From an uncultured Paracoccaceae bacterium (GTDB lineage Bacteria; Pseudomonadota; Alphaproteobacteria; Rhodobacterales; Rhodobacteraceae): a stretch of DNA of 18,058 nt. Where the stretch lies: assembly GCA_938038825.1 (NCBI GenBank), contig CALHST010000114.1:1-18058 (forward strand), given 5' to 3'. The notes beneath the pieces are model-generated. The model did no database searches. It saw nothing but the letters and a program-made list of their open reading frames with translations, and was not told the origin of the DNA. Below, one piece after another: positions 6,454-13,499 of the stretch (its first letter is position 1; the number at the start of each line of letters is the position of its first letter). The translations under genes were made by a program, and so were the position numbers.

Positions 6454-7479
6454 ATGAAGTTCCTTGATCTCAGCAAAGTCTACATCCGCTCTGGCAGTGG
6501 CGGCGCCGGGTGTATTTCGTTTCGGCGGGAAAAATACATTGAATATGGTGGCCCGGATGGCGGCGATGGCGGCGGTGGCGGATCTGTGATTGCCGAAGCA
6601 GTGGATGGTTTGAACACCCTCATCGATTTTCGTTATCAACAACACTTTTTCGCTGACAATGGCCGCCCCGGAATGGGACAACAACGCACGGGTAAGACAG
6701 GCGAAGACATTGTGCTGCGCGTACCTGTGGGCACTGAAATTCTGGAAGAAGACCAAGAAACTGTTGTTGCAGACCTGACCGAAGTGGGCCAACGCGTGGA
6801 GTTGGCCCGAGGCGGCAATGGCGGCTGGGGGAACTTGCACTTTAAGTCGGCCACCAACCAGGCGCCGCGTCGCGCCAATCCAGGCCAGGAAGGTGTTGAG
6901 CGCACGCTTTGGCTACGGCTCAAACTGATCGCAGATATCGGCCTGCTGGGTCTGCCAAACGCCGGCAAATCAACGTTTCTTGCGGCCACGTCTAATGCGC
7001 GCCCGAAAATTGCCGATTACCCATTCACAACTTTGCATCCCAACCTTGGCGTTGTGGCTGTGGATAATCGGGAATTTGTGGTTGCCGACATTCCTGGCCT
7101 GATCGAGGGCGCATCCGAAGGCAAAGGCATCGGGGATCGCTTTCTGGGTCATGTTGAACGCTGTTCGGCTTTGCTGCATTTGGTGGACGGCACGTCCGAC
7201 GAGCCCGCCGATGACTACCGCACCATTATCGGCGAACTCGAAGCCTATGGCGGCGCGCTGGCTGACAAGCCCCGCATTACGGTCTTGAACAAAACCGACG
7301 CGTTGGGCCCTGAACTCACCGAGATGCAGGCTGAAATCTTGTCCGAAGCTTGCGGTTCAACTGTGTTGGAAATGTCCGGCGTGTCGGGCGACGGGGTCAC
7401 AGAGGTCTTACGGGCGTTGCGCGCCATTATTGATGCCCCAAAAGACGAGGTGGAAGAGGAGGGACCATGGCGTCCCTAA
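6454..7479 (+). CDS. obgE: Obg/CgtA GTPase
   Basis: The product has 341 residues and acts in late 50S subunit assembly and in growth and stress control. Residues 1-158 are the glycine-rich Obg fold (MKFLDLSKVYIRSGSGG, GGPDGGDGGGGG). The G domain follows with all motifs: G1 GLPNAGKST (166-174), G2 Thr in YPFTTLHPNLG (189-199), G3 DIPG (212-215), G4 NKTD (279-282) and G5 SGVSGDG (308-314). The C-terminus ends in a short acidic tail, without the extra OCT domain of Firmicutes. The start at 6454 gives the canonical N-terminus. An in-frame GTG at 6424 would add ten unconserved residues. The ribosome site is weak. The 3' end overlaps proB by 13 bases. Confidence 0.96.
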   Translation: MKFLDLSKVYIRSGSGGAGCISFRREKYIEYGGPDGGDGGGGGSVIAEAVDGLNTLIDFRYQQHFFADNGRPGMGQQRTGKTGEDIVLRVPVGTEILEEDQETVVADLTEVGQRVELARGGNGGWGNLHFKSATNQAPRRANPGQEGVERTLWLRLKLIADIGLLGLPNAGKSTFLAATSNARPKIADYPFTTLHPNLGVVAVDNREFVVADIPGLIEGASEGKGIGDRFLGHVERCSALLHLVDGTSDEPADDYRTIIGELEAYGGALADKPRITVLNKTDALGPELTEMQAEILSEACGSTVLEMSGVSGDGVTEVLRALRAIIDAPKDEVEEEGPWRP

Positions 7480-8573
7480 CTCAAGCCTCTCGTATCGTCA
7501 TTAAAATTGGATCCGCATTGCTGGTGGATAAGACCACGGGCTCATTGCGGTCTGATTGGTTGCATGGTTTGGCAGAAGATGTTGCATGGTTGAAATCTCA
7601 AGGCAAAGACGTTGTGTTGGTGTCGTCTGGGTCTATTGCGCTGGGGCGTGGTGTTCTTGGCTTGCCTTTGACTGAACTCGCGCTGGAACAATCACAAGCG
7701 GCTGCGGCCGTGGGGCAAATCCGCCTTGCACGCGCTTATGAAGAGGCCTTGGCCCCACATACCATCAACACCGCCCAAATCTTGGTCACACTTGAGGATT
7801 CCGCAAGCCGGCGTCGGTATCTCAACACGCGTGCCACGCTGGAACAGCTATTATCTTTGGGCGTGGTGCCCATCGTGAACGAAAACGATACTGTGGCGAC
7901 AGACGAAATCCGGTTTGGCGACAATGACCGCCTTGCAGCCCAAGTTTCGGCCACAACGGGCGCCGATGTGTTGGTGTTATTGTCCGATGTGGATGGGTTC
8001 TATTCAGACAACCCGCAGATCAATCCCAAGGCGCAACGCTATGATGTGATTGATAAAATCACGCCTGAAATTGAATCCATGGCGGGTGATGCCGGATCAG
8101 GATTGTCCAAGGGTGGCATGAAGACCAAGGTCATGGCAGCCAAGACGGCCACCGCGGCTGGGTGCGCAATGGCAATTACTGAAGGGTCTGTTACGCGACC
8201 GATCAAGGCATTGGAGGACGGCGCGCCAGCGACTTGGTTCACAGCCGTGCTGGATCCACAAGCTGCCCGTAAACGTTGGATCAGTGCGATGAAACCTCGC
8301 GGCGCCGTTAAACTTGATGCAGGTGCTGTGACCGCGTTGGCCAATGGTAAAAGTCTACTGCCAGCCGGTGTTGTGGCCGTTTCAGGTGCATTCGAGCGGG
8401 GTGATCCTGTGGCGATCAAAGATCCATCGGGGCATCAGATTGGGATGGGTCTCAGCCGCTATACGGCTGTCGAAACCGATATCATCAAAGGGCATCGTAG
8501 CGACAGAATTGAACCTCTGCTTGGCTATCCCGGGCGCGCTGCATTGATCCATCGCGACGACATGGCCCTTTAG
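7467..8573 (+). CDS. proB: glutamate 5-kinase
   Basis: The product has 368 residues. It phosphorylates glutamate with ATP to gamma-glutamyl phosphate, the first and normally proline-inhibited step of proline synthesis in the cytoplasm. Residues ~1-260 are the amino-acid kinase domain: IVIKIGSALLV, VLVSSGSIALG, PIVNENDTV (~135-143), FGDNDRLAAQV (~150-160) and SGLSKGGMKTKV (211-222). Residues ~270-368 are a C-terminal PUA domain, as in the E. coli-type enzyme. GAGGAGGGA directly precedes the ATG, which lies inside the end of obgE. Pathway neighbour proA follows after 79 bases. Confidence 0.97.
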   Translation: MASLTQASRIVIKIGSALLVDKTTGSLRSDWLHGLAEDVAWLKSQGKDVVLVSSGSIALGRGVLGLPLTELALEQSQAAAAVGQIRLARAYEEALAPHTINTAQILVTLEDSASRRRYLNTRATLEQLLSLGVVPIVNENDTVATDEIRFGDNDRLAAQVSATTGADVLVLLSDVDGFYSDNPQINPKAQRYDVIDKITPEIESMAGDAGSGLSKGGMKTKVMAAKTATAAGCAMAITEGSVTRPIKALEDGAPATWFTAVLDPQAARKRWISAMKPRGAVKLDAGAVTALANGKSLLPAGVVAVSGAFERGDPVAIKDPSGHQIGMGLSRYTAVETDIIKGHRSDRIEPLLGYPGRAALIHRDDMAL

Positions 8574-8599
8574 CCGCATCATTGTCAGACTTGACCATT

Positions 8600-8633
8600 G
8601 AGCCGCCCGCGAAGGTGCCATAAAAGGGGGCTC
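8600..8633 (+). other. inverted repeat in the proB-proA gap
   Basis: GAGCC/GGCTC plus CCC/GGG, with a one-base bulge, can pair across a 17-base loop in the 79-base gap between proB and proA. It has no T-run, so it does not look like a terminator. It ends eight bases before the proA ribosome site (GGAG at 8641-8644) and might affect proA translation. The role is unproven. Confidence 0.25.
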
Positions 8634-8652
8634 GCTTAACGGAGTGCCCGTC

Positions 8653-9921
8653 ATGAAAGATATGCCCACTTCCATCCCCGAGATGATGGCCCAGATCGGT
8701 CAAAATGCCCGCGCCGCCGCGGCTGAACTGGCGTTTGCCACGGCAGAGCGTAAGCACGCTGCCTTGATTTCCGCGTCCGATGCCGTGTGGTCTCGTCGCG
8801 CTGACATCATTGACGCCAATGCCAAAGATCTGGAATTTGGCCGCGACAAGGGCCTCTCACCCGCGATGTTGGACCGTTTGATGCTGGACGAAGACCGTAT
8901 TCAGGGCATCGTCGACAGCCTGCGCGCAGTGGGTGAGCAAGCCGATCCAGTTGGGGCTGTGATCGCGCAATGGGATCAACCGACGGGCTTGCACATTAAG
9001 CGCGTGCGCACACCGTTGGGTGTTGTTGGGGTTATTTATGAATCTCGGCCCAACGTGACCGCTGATGCAGGGGCCCTATGTCTAAAGGCTGGGAACGCAG
9101 TAATTTTGCGCGGTGGGTCTGAAAGCTTCCATTCCTCAAGCGCGATCCATGCATGCATGGTGCAAGGTTTGCGTGACGCAGGCCTGCCAGAAACCTCTAT
9201 TCAATTGGTCCCGACCCGCGATCGTGCCGCAGTGTCTGAAATGTTGACCATGACAGACAGCATTGATGTGATTGTGCCTCGGGGCGGCAAGGGGCTTGTT
9301 GGACTTGTGCAACGCGAAGCCCGCGTGCCGGTTTTTGCGCATCTTGAAGGTATCGTGCACATCTATCTGGATGAGACTGTGGATCCTGAAAAGGCGCTTA
9401 AGGTCGTGTTGAACGCCAAAACCCGGCGCACTGGGATTTGTGGGGCTGCTGAATGTTTGCTGATCCATGAAAAGGTCTTGGCCACAGTCGGTCAGGGCGT
9501 TGTTCGGGCGCTGATGGATGCCGGCGTGCGCGTTCATGGCGACACCTCCGTGCAGTCCATTGACGGCGTTCTGCCAGCCAGCGAAGACGACTGGGGCAAA
9601 GAATATCTGGATATGGATATTGCGGTGCGCGTGGTGCCTGATCTGGACGGTGCCATCGAACACATTCGCACCTATGGGTCCAATCACACAGATTGCATCC
9701 TAACGGAAAACCCGGCTTCTGTTGCGCGCTTCTTTGAAAGGCTGGACAGCGCCATCCTGATGCACAATGCCTCGACCCAATTTGCAGATGGCGGTGAATT
9801 TGGCATGGGGGCGGAAATTGGCATTGCCACAGGCAAGATGCATGCCCGTGGTCCCGTCGGAGCCGAGCAACTGACCAGTTTCAAGTATCTGGTAACCGGG
9901 GATGGTACGACCCGCGCCTAA
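8653..9921 (+). CDS. proA: gamma-glutamyl phosphate reductase (glutamate-5-semialdehyde dehydrogenase)
   Basis: The product has 422 residues. It reduces gamma-glutamyl phosphate with NADPH to glutamate-5-semialdehyde, the second step of proline synthesis. The aldehyde-dehydrogenase-like fold shows RVRTPLGVVGVIYESRPNVTADAG and GNAVILRGGSE in the cofactor domain. The catalytic Cys is at about residue 263 in KTRRTGICGAAECLLIHE. IVPRGGKGLV and the C-terminal HARGPVGAEQLTSFKY are also typical. The start at 8653 is chosen because GGAG lies eight bases upstream. A GTG at 8644 and an ATG at 8662 are alternatives. The stop overlaps the stop of convergent chpT, with no terminator between them. Confidence 0.97.
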   Translation: MKDMPTSIPEMMAQIGQNARAAAAELAFATAERKHAALISASDAVWSRRADIIDANAKDLEFGRDKGLSPAMLDRLMLDEDRIQGIVDSLRAVGEQADPVGAVIAQWDQPTGLHIKRVRTPLGVVGVIYESRPNVTADAGALCLKAGNAVILRGGSESFHSSSAIHACMVQGLRDAGLPETSIQLVPTRDRAAVSEMLTMTDSIDVIVPRGGKGLVGLVQREARVPVFAHLEGIVHIYLDETVDPEKALKVVLNAKTRRTGICGAAECLLIHEKVLATVGQGVVRALMDAGVRVHGDTSVQSIDGVLPASEDDWGKEYLDMDIAVRVVPDLDGAIEHIRTYGSNHTDCILTENPASVARFFERLDSAILMHNASTQFADGGEFGMGAEIGIATGKMHARGPVGAEQLTSFKYLVTGDGTTRA

Positions 9922-10514
9922 AAGCGAATCGAAATCCCGTCCGATCCGATTTCCGTGCGCAACCTGCGGTTTTCGGTCCGGCAATGTAGCGACGTTAAAG
10001 CGAAATGCACGTGGGCGGGCGCAATGTCATGGGCAATGTGCCCATCTGCCAGCATGGACCACAACTCCGGATCCGCTTTGAACTTTTCGGACACCCCGCG
10101 AAGAGACCACCCGTTGGCATCCTGAGCGATTGTAATGTCACCGCCATAGGGCATTGCGGTTTCAAGACACTGCTCTGCCAAAAACGCGATCCGTACGTCA
10201 GAACGCGGAGCAGGGGTTTCGTTTTGCCACGCCACCCGTAATTTGCTGCCACGCGTCATATCCCGCAGCACACTGCGCACGTCTTGCACTGCCACGGGCT
10301 GCTCACTGGCCGCACCAAAAGCCAGCCGGAAAAACCGGATCCGTGCACTGGCATTTTCGACGCTTTCTGTAATCAAACTCAGCTCTGGCCCTGACGCATC
10401 ACCAGACATGCCCAAAAGTTCCAAACCGTTGTTGATCGCCCCAATTGGTGAAATCAGGTCATGACAAATCCGACTGCCAATCAATGCCGCAAGATCAGGT
10501 GTTGTGTTTTGCAT
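9918..10514 (-). CDS. chpT: ChpT histidine phosphotransferase
   Basis: The product has 198 residues and is a dimeric phosphotransfer protein. In Alphaproteobacteria it relays phosphate from the hybrid kinase CckA to CtrA (and CpdR), controlling cell cycle, motility or gene-transfer-agent genes depending on the group. The phospho-acceptor is His18 in GSRICHDLISPIGAINNGLELLG, the pattern of the DHp helix in this family. Residues ~85-198 form the degenerate, ATPase-like C-terminal domain, with no intact ATP-binding boxes visible. GGAG about 12 bases upstream supports the ATG at 10514. The gene overlaps proA tail to tail by four bases and is divergent from the DUF3553 gene, with only 23 bases between start codons. 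Confidence 0.9.
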   Translation of the reverse strand: MQNTTPDLAALIGSRICHDLISPIGAINNGLELLGMSGDASGPELSLITESVENASARIRFFRLAFGAASEQPVAVQDVRSVLRDMTRGSKLRVAWQNETPAPRSDVRIAFLAEQCLETAMPYGGDITIAQDANGWSLRGVSEKFKADPELWSMLADGHIAHDIAPAHVHFALTSLHCRTENRRLRTEIGSDGISIRF

Positions 10515-10537
10515 CGTGATCTTGCTCCATAGCGATC

Positions 10538-10720
10538 ATGTCCGAACTCAACGCGATCCTTACGCCGGGAATGTTTGTACGCCACCCAACCCAACCCGAT
10601 TGGGGCATGGGACAAGTGCAATCCAACATCGCTGGCAAAATCACCGTCAATTTTCCTGATGAGGGGAAAGTGGTTCTTGATGGTAACCACATCACTCTCA
10701 TCCCTGTTTTTGAACCATGA
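10538..10720 (+). CDS. DUF3553 family small protein
   Basis: The product has 60 residues: MSELNAILTPGMFVRHP, DWGMGQVQSNIAGKITVNF and KVVLDGNHITLIPVF. This is a complete DUF3553 protein, a small beta-barrel-like family with the 'V.HP..P.WG.GqVqs..g..itVnF...Gk..' pattern, resembling CarD/SH3-like folds. I recognise the family from its pattern; its function is not established. No clear Shine-Dalgarno is seen before the ATG, so translation may be leaderless or weak. It is divergent from chpT with 23 bases between starts, so at least one promoter must lie inside the neighbouring coding sequence or be shared. Confidence 0.85.
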   Translation: MSELNAILTPGMFVRHPTQPDWGMGQVQSNIAGKITVNFPDEGKVVLDGNHITLIPVFEP

Positions 10721-10766
10721 TCGTGGTTTATGAAAGGTTAACAATCGCATCGGCAGAAGAAAATAC

Positions 10767-10791
10767 CCGTTTTGCGTGCGTTGCAAAACGG
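10767..10791. repeat. perfect 9-bp inverted repeat upstream of olsB
   Basis: CCGTTTTGC (10767-10775) and GCAAAACGG (10783-10791) are exact reverse complements around a seven-base loop. The repeat lies in the 122-base gap between the DUF3553 gene and olsB. There is no T-run on the plus side (an A-rich stretch precedes it). It does not look like a terminator for the upstream gene. It could be an operator or a 5'-leader hairpin of olsB. Confidence 0.5.
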
Positions 10792-10842
10792 CAAACCCTC
10801 GCTTAAGACACCGATCACCCAAGGCAACGCAGCGGGACATTC

Positions 10843-11607
10843 ATGACAATCGGCTGGCGAAAAGACGGATTCGCACTGTCCATGGCGCGGGACGAAGCTG
10901 ACATAACCGCAGTGCAACGGTTACGCTATGACGTGTTCATAGATGAATTGGGCGGAGACGGGCCAGATGTGGACCACACAGCCCGTCTGGAGCAAGATCA
11001 CTTTGATGCCTTCTCTGACCATGTGGTGTTGCGGTCGGAAAAAGACAACGCTGTTGTCGCCGCCTATCGTGTTTTGCGCAGCGACCAAGCGCGCCAAGCT
11101 GGTGGGTTTTACAGCGAAACGGAATTCGATCTAAGCCCGCTAAAACGCAGTGGGCGCACTCTTCTTGAATTGGGCCGTTCTTGCGTGCGGGCTGATTTTC
11201 GTGGCAGTGCCGCCCTGTTTCATATCTGGAGTGGCCTTGCCCAATATGTCGATCTGCATGGCGCGGACTTGCTGTTTGGAACTGCTAGCCTGAAAGGGAC
11301 AGACATGGCGCAACTGGCCCATAGCCTGAGCCTGTTGCATCATCTTTATTCTGCGCCCCCAGAACTCAGCCCACGGGCGACGCCCTATCAATCTTTGAAC
11401 CTCGTGCCGCTTGGTGGCATCGACCGCGCAACAACCATGGTGTCACTTCCGCCCCTGTTAAAAGCGTACCTGCGCCTTGGTGGGCAGGTCGGAGACGGGG
11501 CATTCGTGGATCACGCGTTTCAGTGCACTGACGTCTGCATGGTTATGGATACGCGCACCCTGAACGAAAAATACGCGCGTCACTATCGCCAAGAGGCCGC
11601 AGAATGA
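10843..11607 (+). CDS. olsB: ornithine-acyl-ACP N-acyltransferase (OlsB family)
   Basis: The product has 254 residues. Family knowledge: OlsB moves a 3-hydroxyacyl chain from acyl-carrier protein to the alpha-amino group of ornithine, forming lyso-ornithine lipid; related GlsB enzymes use glutamine. The GNAT-like domain shows AVQRLRYDVFIDELGGDG near the N-terminus, DHVVLRSEKDNAVVAAYRVL in the core, and the highly typical LLELGRSCVRADFRG (~residues 107-121) and LFGTASLKG. Immediate overlap with an olsA-type acyltransferase (ATGA at 11604-11607) supports the pathway. Which amino acid is acylated cannot be decided here. An olsB name for a GlsB-type enzyme would be an error worth testing. Confidence 0.85.
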   Translation: MTIGWRKDGFALSMARDEADITAVQRLRYDVFIDELGGDGPDVDHTARLEQDHFDAFSDHVVLRSEKDNAVVAAYRVLRSDQARQAGGFYSETEFDLSPLKRSGRTLLELGRSCVRADFRGSAALFHIWSGLAQYVDLHGADLLFGTASLKGTDMAQLAHSLSLLHHLYSAPPELSPRATPYQSLNLVPLGGIDRATTMVSLPPLLKAYLRLGGQVGDGAFVDHAFQCTDVCMVMDTRTLNEKYARHYRQEAAE

Positions 11608-12446
11608 GCAGCCCAACATGGGAAGGCGCGCCAGAACCCGAGATTTCCTTGCCCAAAGGTTTTGCTTGGCTGCGCGTGGTCCTGCGCGCCATACCCATCG
11701 TCATTCTTGTGTTTGGCGGGTTGGCGCTTTTGTTGCTTATCCGCCTTTTTGAACGCCCCTTGTTTGGTTTGCATCGCCCCATAACTCCGCACATCACGGT
11801 CTTTGTATGCCGTAACGCGTTACGGTTTCTGGGAATCGGCTACACAAAACACGGCACCCCCATGACCCATAACGGGATCATGGTGGCCAATCACAGCAGT
11901 TGGTTGGACATCTTTTCGTTGAACGCGGCCGCACCATTATATTTCGTCTCGAAGTCCGAAGTTGCAAATTGGCCCGGTATCGGGTGGCTCGCACGGGCAA
12001 CAGGTACAGTCTTTATCAAACGAGACAAACGGCAGGCGCGCGCGCAGGCACAGCTGTTTGAAGCCCGTCTGAAAGACAATCACCGTCTGCTGTTTTTTCC
12101 GGAAGGCACCAGCACCGATGGACTGCAAGTCATCCCTTTTAAATCCACGTTGTTTGCCGCCCTGTTCAGCGAAACCCTAAAAACCGAAATGTGGGTGCAA
12201 CCTGTCAGCGCTGTTTATCTCGCGCCTGAGGGGCTGGAGGATCGGTATTATGGTTGGTGGGGCGACATGGAATTCGGCATCCACCTGCTGCGCACATTGG
12301 CTGCGTCCAAACAAGGGCGCGTGCATGTTTTGTATCATCCCCCCTTAAAAGTTGCCGATTATCCAGACCGCAAAGCTTTGGCCGTCGCCGCAGAAACCTG
12401 TGTTCGCACCGGACACACGCAACTGCGCAACCTCAACACACAATAA
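11604..12446 (+). CDS. olsA: lyso-aminolipid O-acyltransferase (PlsC/LPLAT family, OlsA-like)
   Basis: The product has 280 residues and is membrane-bound. One N-terminal hydrophobic segment spans residues ~25-47, followed by a PlsC-type acyltransferase domain. The catalytic NHSSWLD (96-102) supplies the HX4D pair His97-Asp102, and FFPEGTSTDG (164-173) is the acceptor phosphate-binding motif of the family. KSEVANWPGIGWLARATGTVFIKR lies between them, as usual. The start overlaps the olsB stop. The expected reaction adds the second, ester-linked acyl chain to the lyso-lipid made by OlsB. Some roseobacter OlsA enzymes also acylate lysophosphatidic acid, so a dual role is possible. The rpsB promoter begins four bases after the stop. 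Confidence 0.85.
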   Translation: MSSPTWEGAPEPEISLPKGFAWLRVVLRAIPIVILVFGGLALLLLIRLFERPLFGLHRPITPHITVFVCRNALRFLGIGYTKHGTPMTHNGIMVANHSSWLDIFSLNAAAPLYFVSKSEVANWPGIGWLARATGTVFIKRDKRQARAQAQLFEARLKDNHRLLFFPEGTSTDGLQVIPFKSTLFAALFSETLKTEMWVQPVSAVYLAPEGLEDRYYGWWGDMEFGIHLLRTLAASKQGRVHVLYHPPLKVADYPDRKALAVAAETCVRTGHTQLRNLNTQ

Positions 12447-12450
12447 GCAC

Positions 12451-12479
12451 TTGCCAAAGCACAACTTCGTGCATATACG
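12451..12479 (+). promoter_or_regulatory. sigma-70-type promoter for rpsB-tsf
   Basis: TTGCCA (12451-12456) and TATACG (12474-12479) are separated by exactly 17 bases. They match 5 of 6 and 4 of 6 consensus positions. The implied start is near 12486, giving a leader of about 110 nt before rpsB. The -35 box begins four bases after the olsA stop. Confidence 0.55.
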
Positions 12480-12510
12480 CCCGCGCATACACCGCTGGTG
12501 GGGCTGGGCC

Positions 12511-12558
12511 CTTGGGGGAGAAATCCTCAAGACGTCCGCCGGTTGGCCGCAAGGCTGA
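12511..12558 (+). other. two GNRA-capped hairpins in the rpsB leader
   Basis: CTTGGGGGA-GAAA-TCCTCAAG (12511-12531, one bulged G and one G-U pair) and TTGGCC-GCAA-GGCTGA (12543-12558, with G-U pairs) fold one after the other, each capped by a GNRA tetraloop. They lie between the promoter and the ribosome site (AAAGGAA, 12583-12589). Position and structure fit a ribosomal-protein S2 autoregulatory leader. That function is inferred, and no known RNA family is claimed. Confidence 0.45.
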
Positions 12559-12597
12559 ACCCCTGCCATAGGATAAAACCGGAAAGGAAATACAGAC

Positions 12598-13419
12598 ATG
12601 GCTCTTCCTGAGTTCACCATGCGCCAACTGCTTGAAGCAGGCGTACACTTCGGCCACCAAACCCAACGCTGGAACCCTAAAATGGGTCAGTATATTTATG
12701 GTGACCGCAACGGCATCCACATCATGGACCTGACGCAAACCGTTCCACTTTTGGACGCCGCGTTGAATGTGATCCGTGAAACTGTTGCAAAGAACGGTCG
12801 CGTGCTGTTCGTGGGCACCAAACGCCAAGCAGCAGGCCCCATTGCCGACGCCGCAGAGCGTTGCGCGCAGTATTACATGAACCACCGTTGGTTGGGCGGC
12901 ACGCTGACCAACTGGCAGACCGTGTCCCAATCTATCAACCGTCTGAAGTCGATTGATGAACAGTCCGCAAATGGTTTCGAAGGCCTGACCAAGAAAGAAC
13001 GCTTGGGCATGGAACGGGACCAAGGCAAATTGCAAGCGTCTTTGGGTGGCATCGCCGAAATGGGTGGTCGTCCTGACCTTCTCTTTATTATCGACGTGAA
13101 GAAAGAAGCCTTGGCCGTGGCCGAAGCGCAGAAATTGGGTATCCCAATTGTGGCTGTGGTTGATACAAACTGTTCCCCCGATGGCATTGATTACCCAATC
13201 CCGGGTAACGACGACGCGGCCCGTGCCATTTCGTTGTATTGCGATCTGGCATCCCGCGCAGCTCTGGACGGCATGTCTGCCTCCTTGGGCGCAGCCGGTG
13301 TTGATCTGGGTGCCATGGAAGAGGCACCTGTTGAAGAGGTTGTCGCACCAGAGGCCCCAGCAGCAGAGGCTGAAGCGCCTGCAGCGGACGCAGCAGCTGC
13401 CGACACACCGGCGAGCTAA
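12598..13419 (+). CDS. rpsB: 30S ribosomal protein S2
   Basis: The product has 273 residues and binds the head-body junction of the small subunit together with S1. Conserved blocks are MRQLLEAGVHFGHQTQRWNPKM, YGDRNGIHIMDLTQT, VLFVGTKRQA, HRWLGGTLTNW and PDLLFIIDVKKEALAVAEA. The body ends near residue 235 (AISLYCDLASRAAL). It is followed by an acidic, Ala/Glu/Pro-rich tail to residue 273, longer than the ~241-residue E. coli protein and of low complexity. A strong ribosome site (GGAAAGGAA) precedes the ATG. The gene is followed by tsf after 80 bases that contain a hairpin, the arrangement found in most bacteria. Confidence 0.98.
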   Translation: MALPEFTMRQLLEAGVHFGHQTQRWNPKMGQYIYGDRNGIHIMDLTQTVPLLDAALNVIRETVAKNGRVLFVGTKRQAAGPIADAAERCAQYYMNHRWLGGTLTNWQTVSQSINRLKSIDEQSANGFEGLTKKERLGMERDQGKLQASLGGIAEMGGRPDLLFIIDVKKEALAVAEAQKLGIPIVAVVDTNCSPDGIDYPIPGNDDAARAISLYCDLASRAALDGMSASLGAAGVDLGAMEEAPVEEVVAPEAPAAEAEAPAADAAAADTPAS

Positions 13420-13446
13420 TCGCCGTAAGGTGACGACTATGATACA

Positions 13447-13479
13447 GAGGGCAGGGTAGGCCTGCCCTCATCCGATTTT
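13447..13479 (+). terminator. hairpin with short T-run between rpsB and tsf (attenuator-like)
   Basis: A perfect 9-bp stem, GAGGGCAGG / CCTGCCCTC, closes a five-base loop and is followed six bases later by TTTT (13476-13479). The T-run is displaced, so termination is probably partial. It would lower tsf transcription relative to rpsB. It ends just before the tsf ribosome site. Confidence 0.5.
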
Positions 13480-13499
13480 GCATTCGAGGAGAGCCAAAG

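Noticed and set aside
8590..8620. Separate proA promoter from TTGACC in the proB-proA gap
   Set aside because: The only -10-like word (CATAAA) is about 22 bases away, too far for sigma-70.
9136..9687. 183-codon minus-strand frame inside proA
   Set aside because: It is the mirror of a strongly conserved coding region; it has no ribosome site and a His/Gln-rich, non-protein-like composition.
10481..10840. 119-codon minus-strand frame opposite the DUF3553 gene
   Set aside because: It covers the recognised DUF3553 gene and overlaps chpT in another frame; there is no motif or ribosome site.
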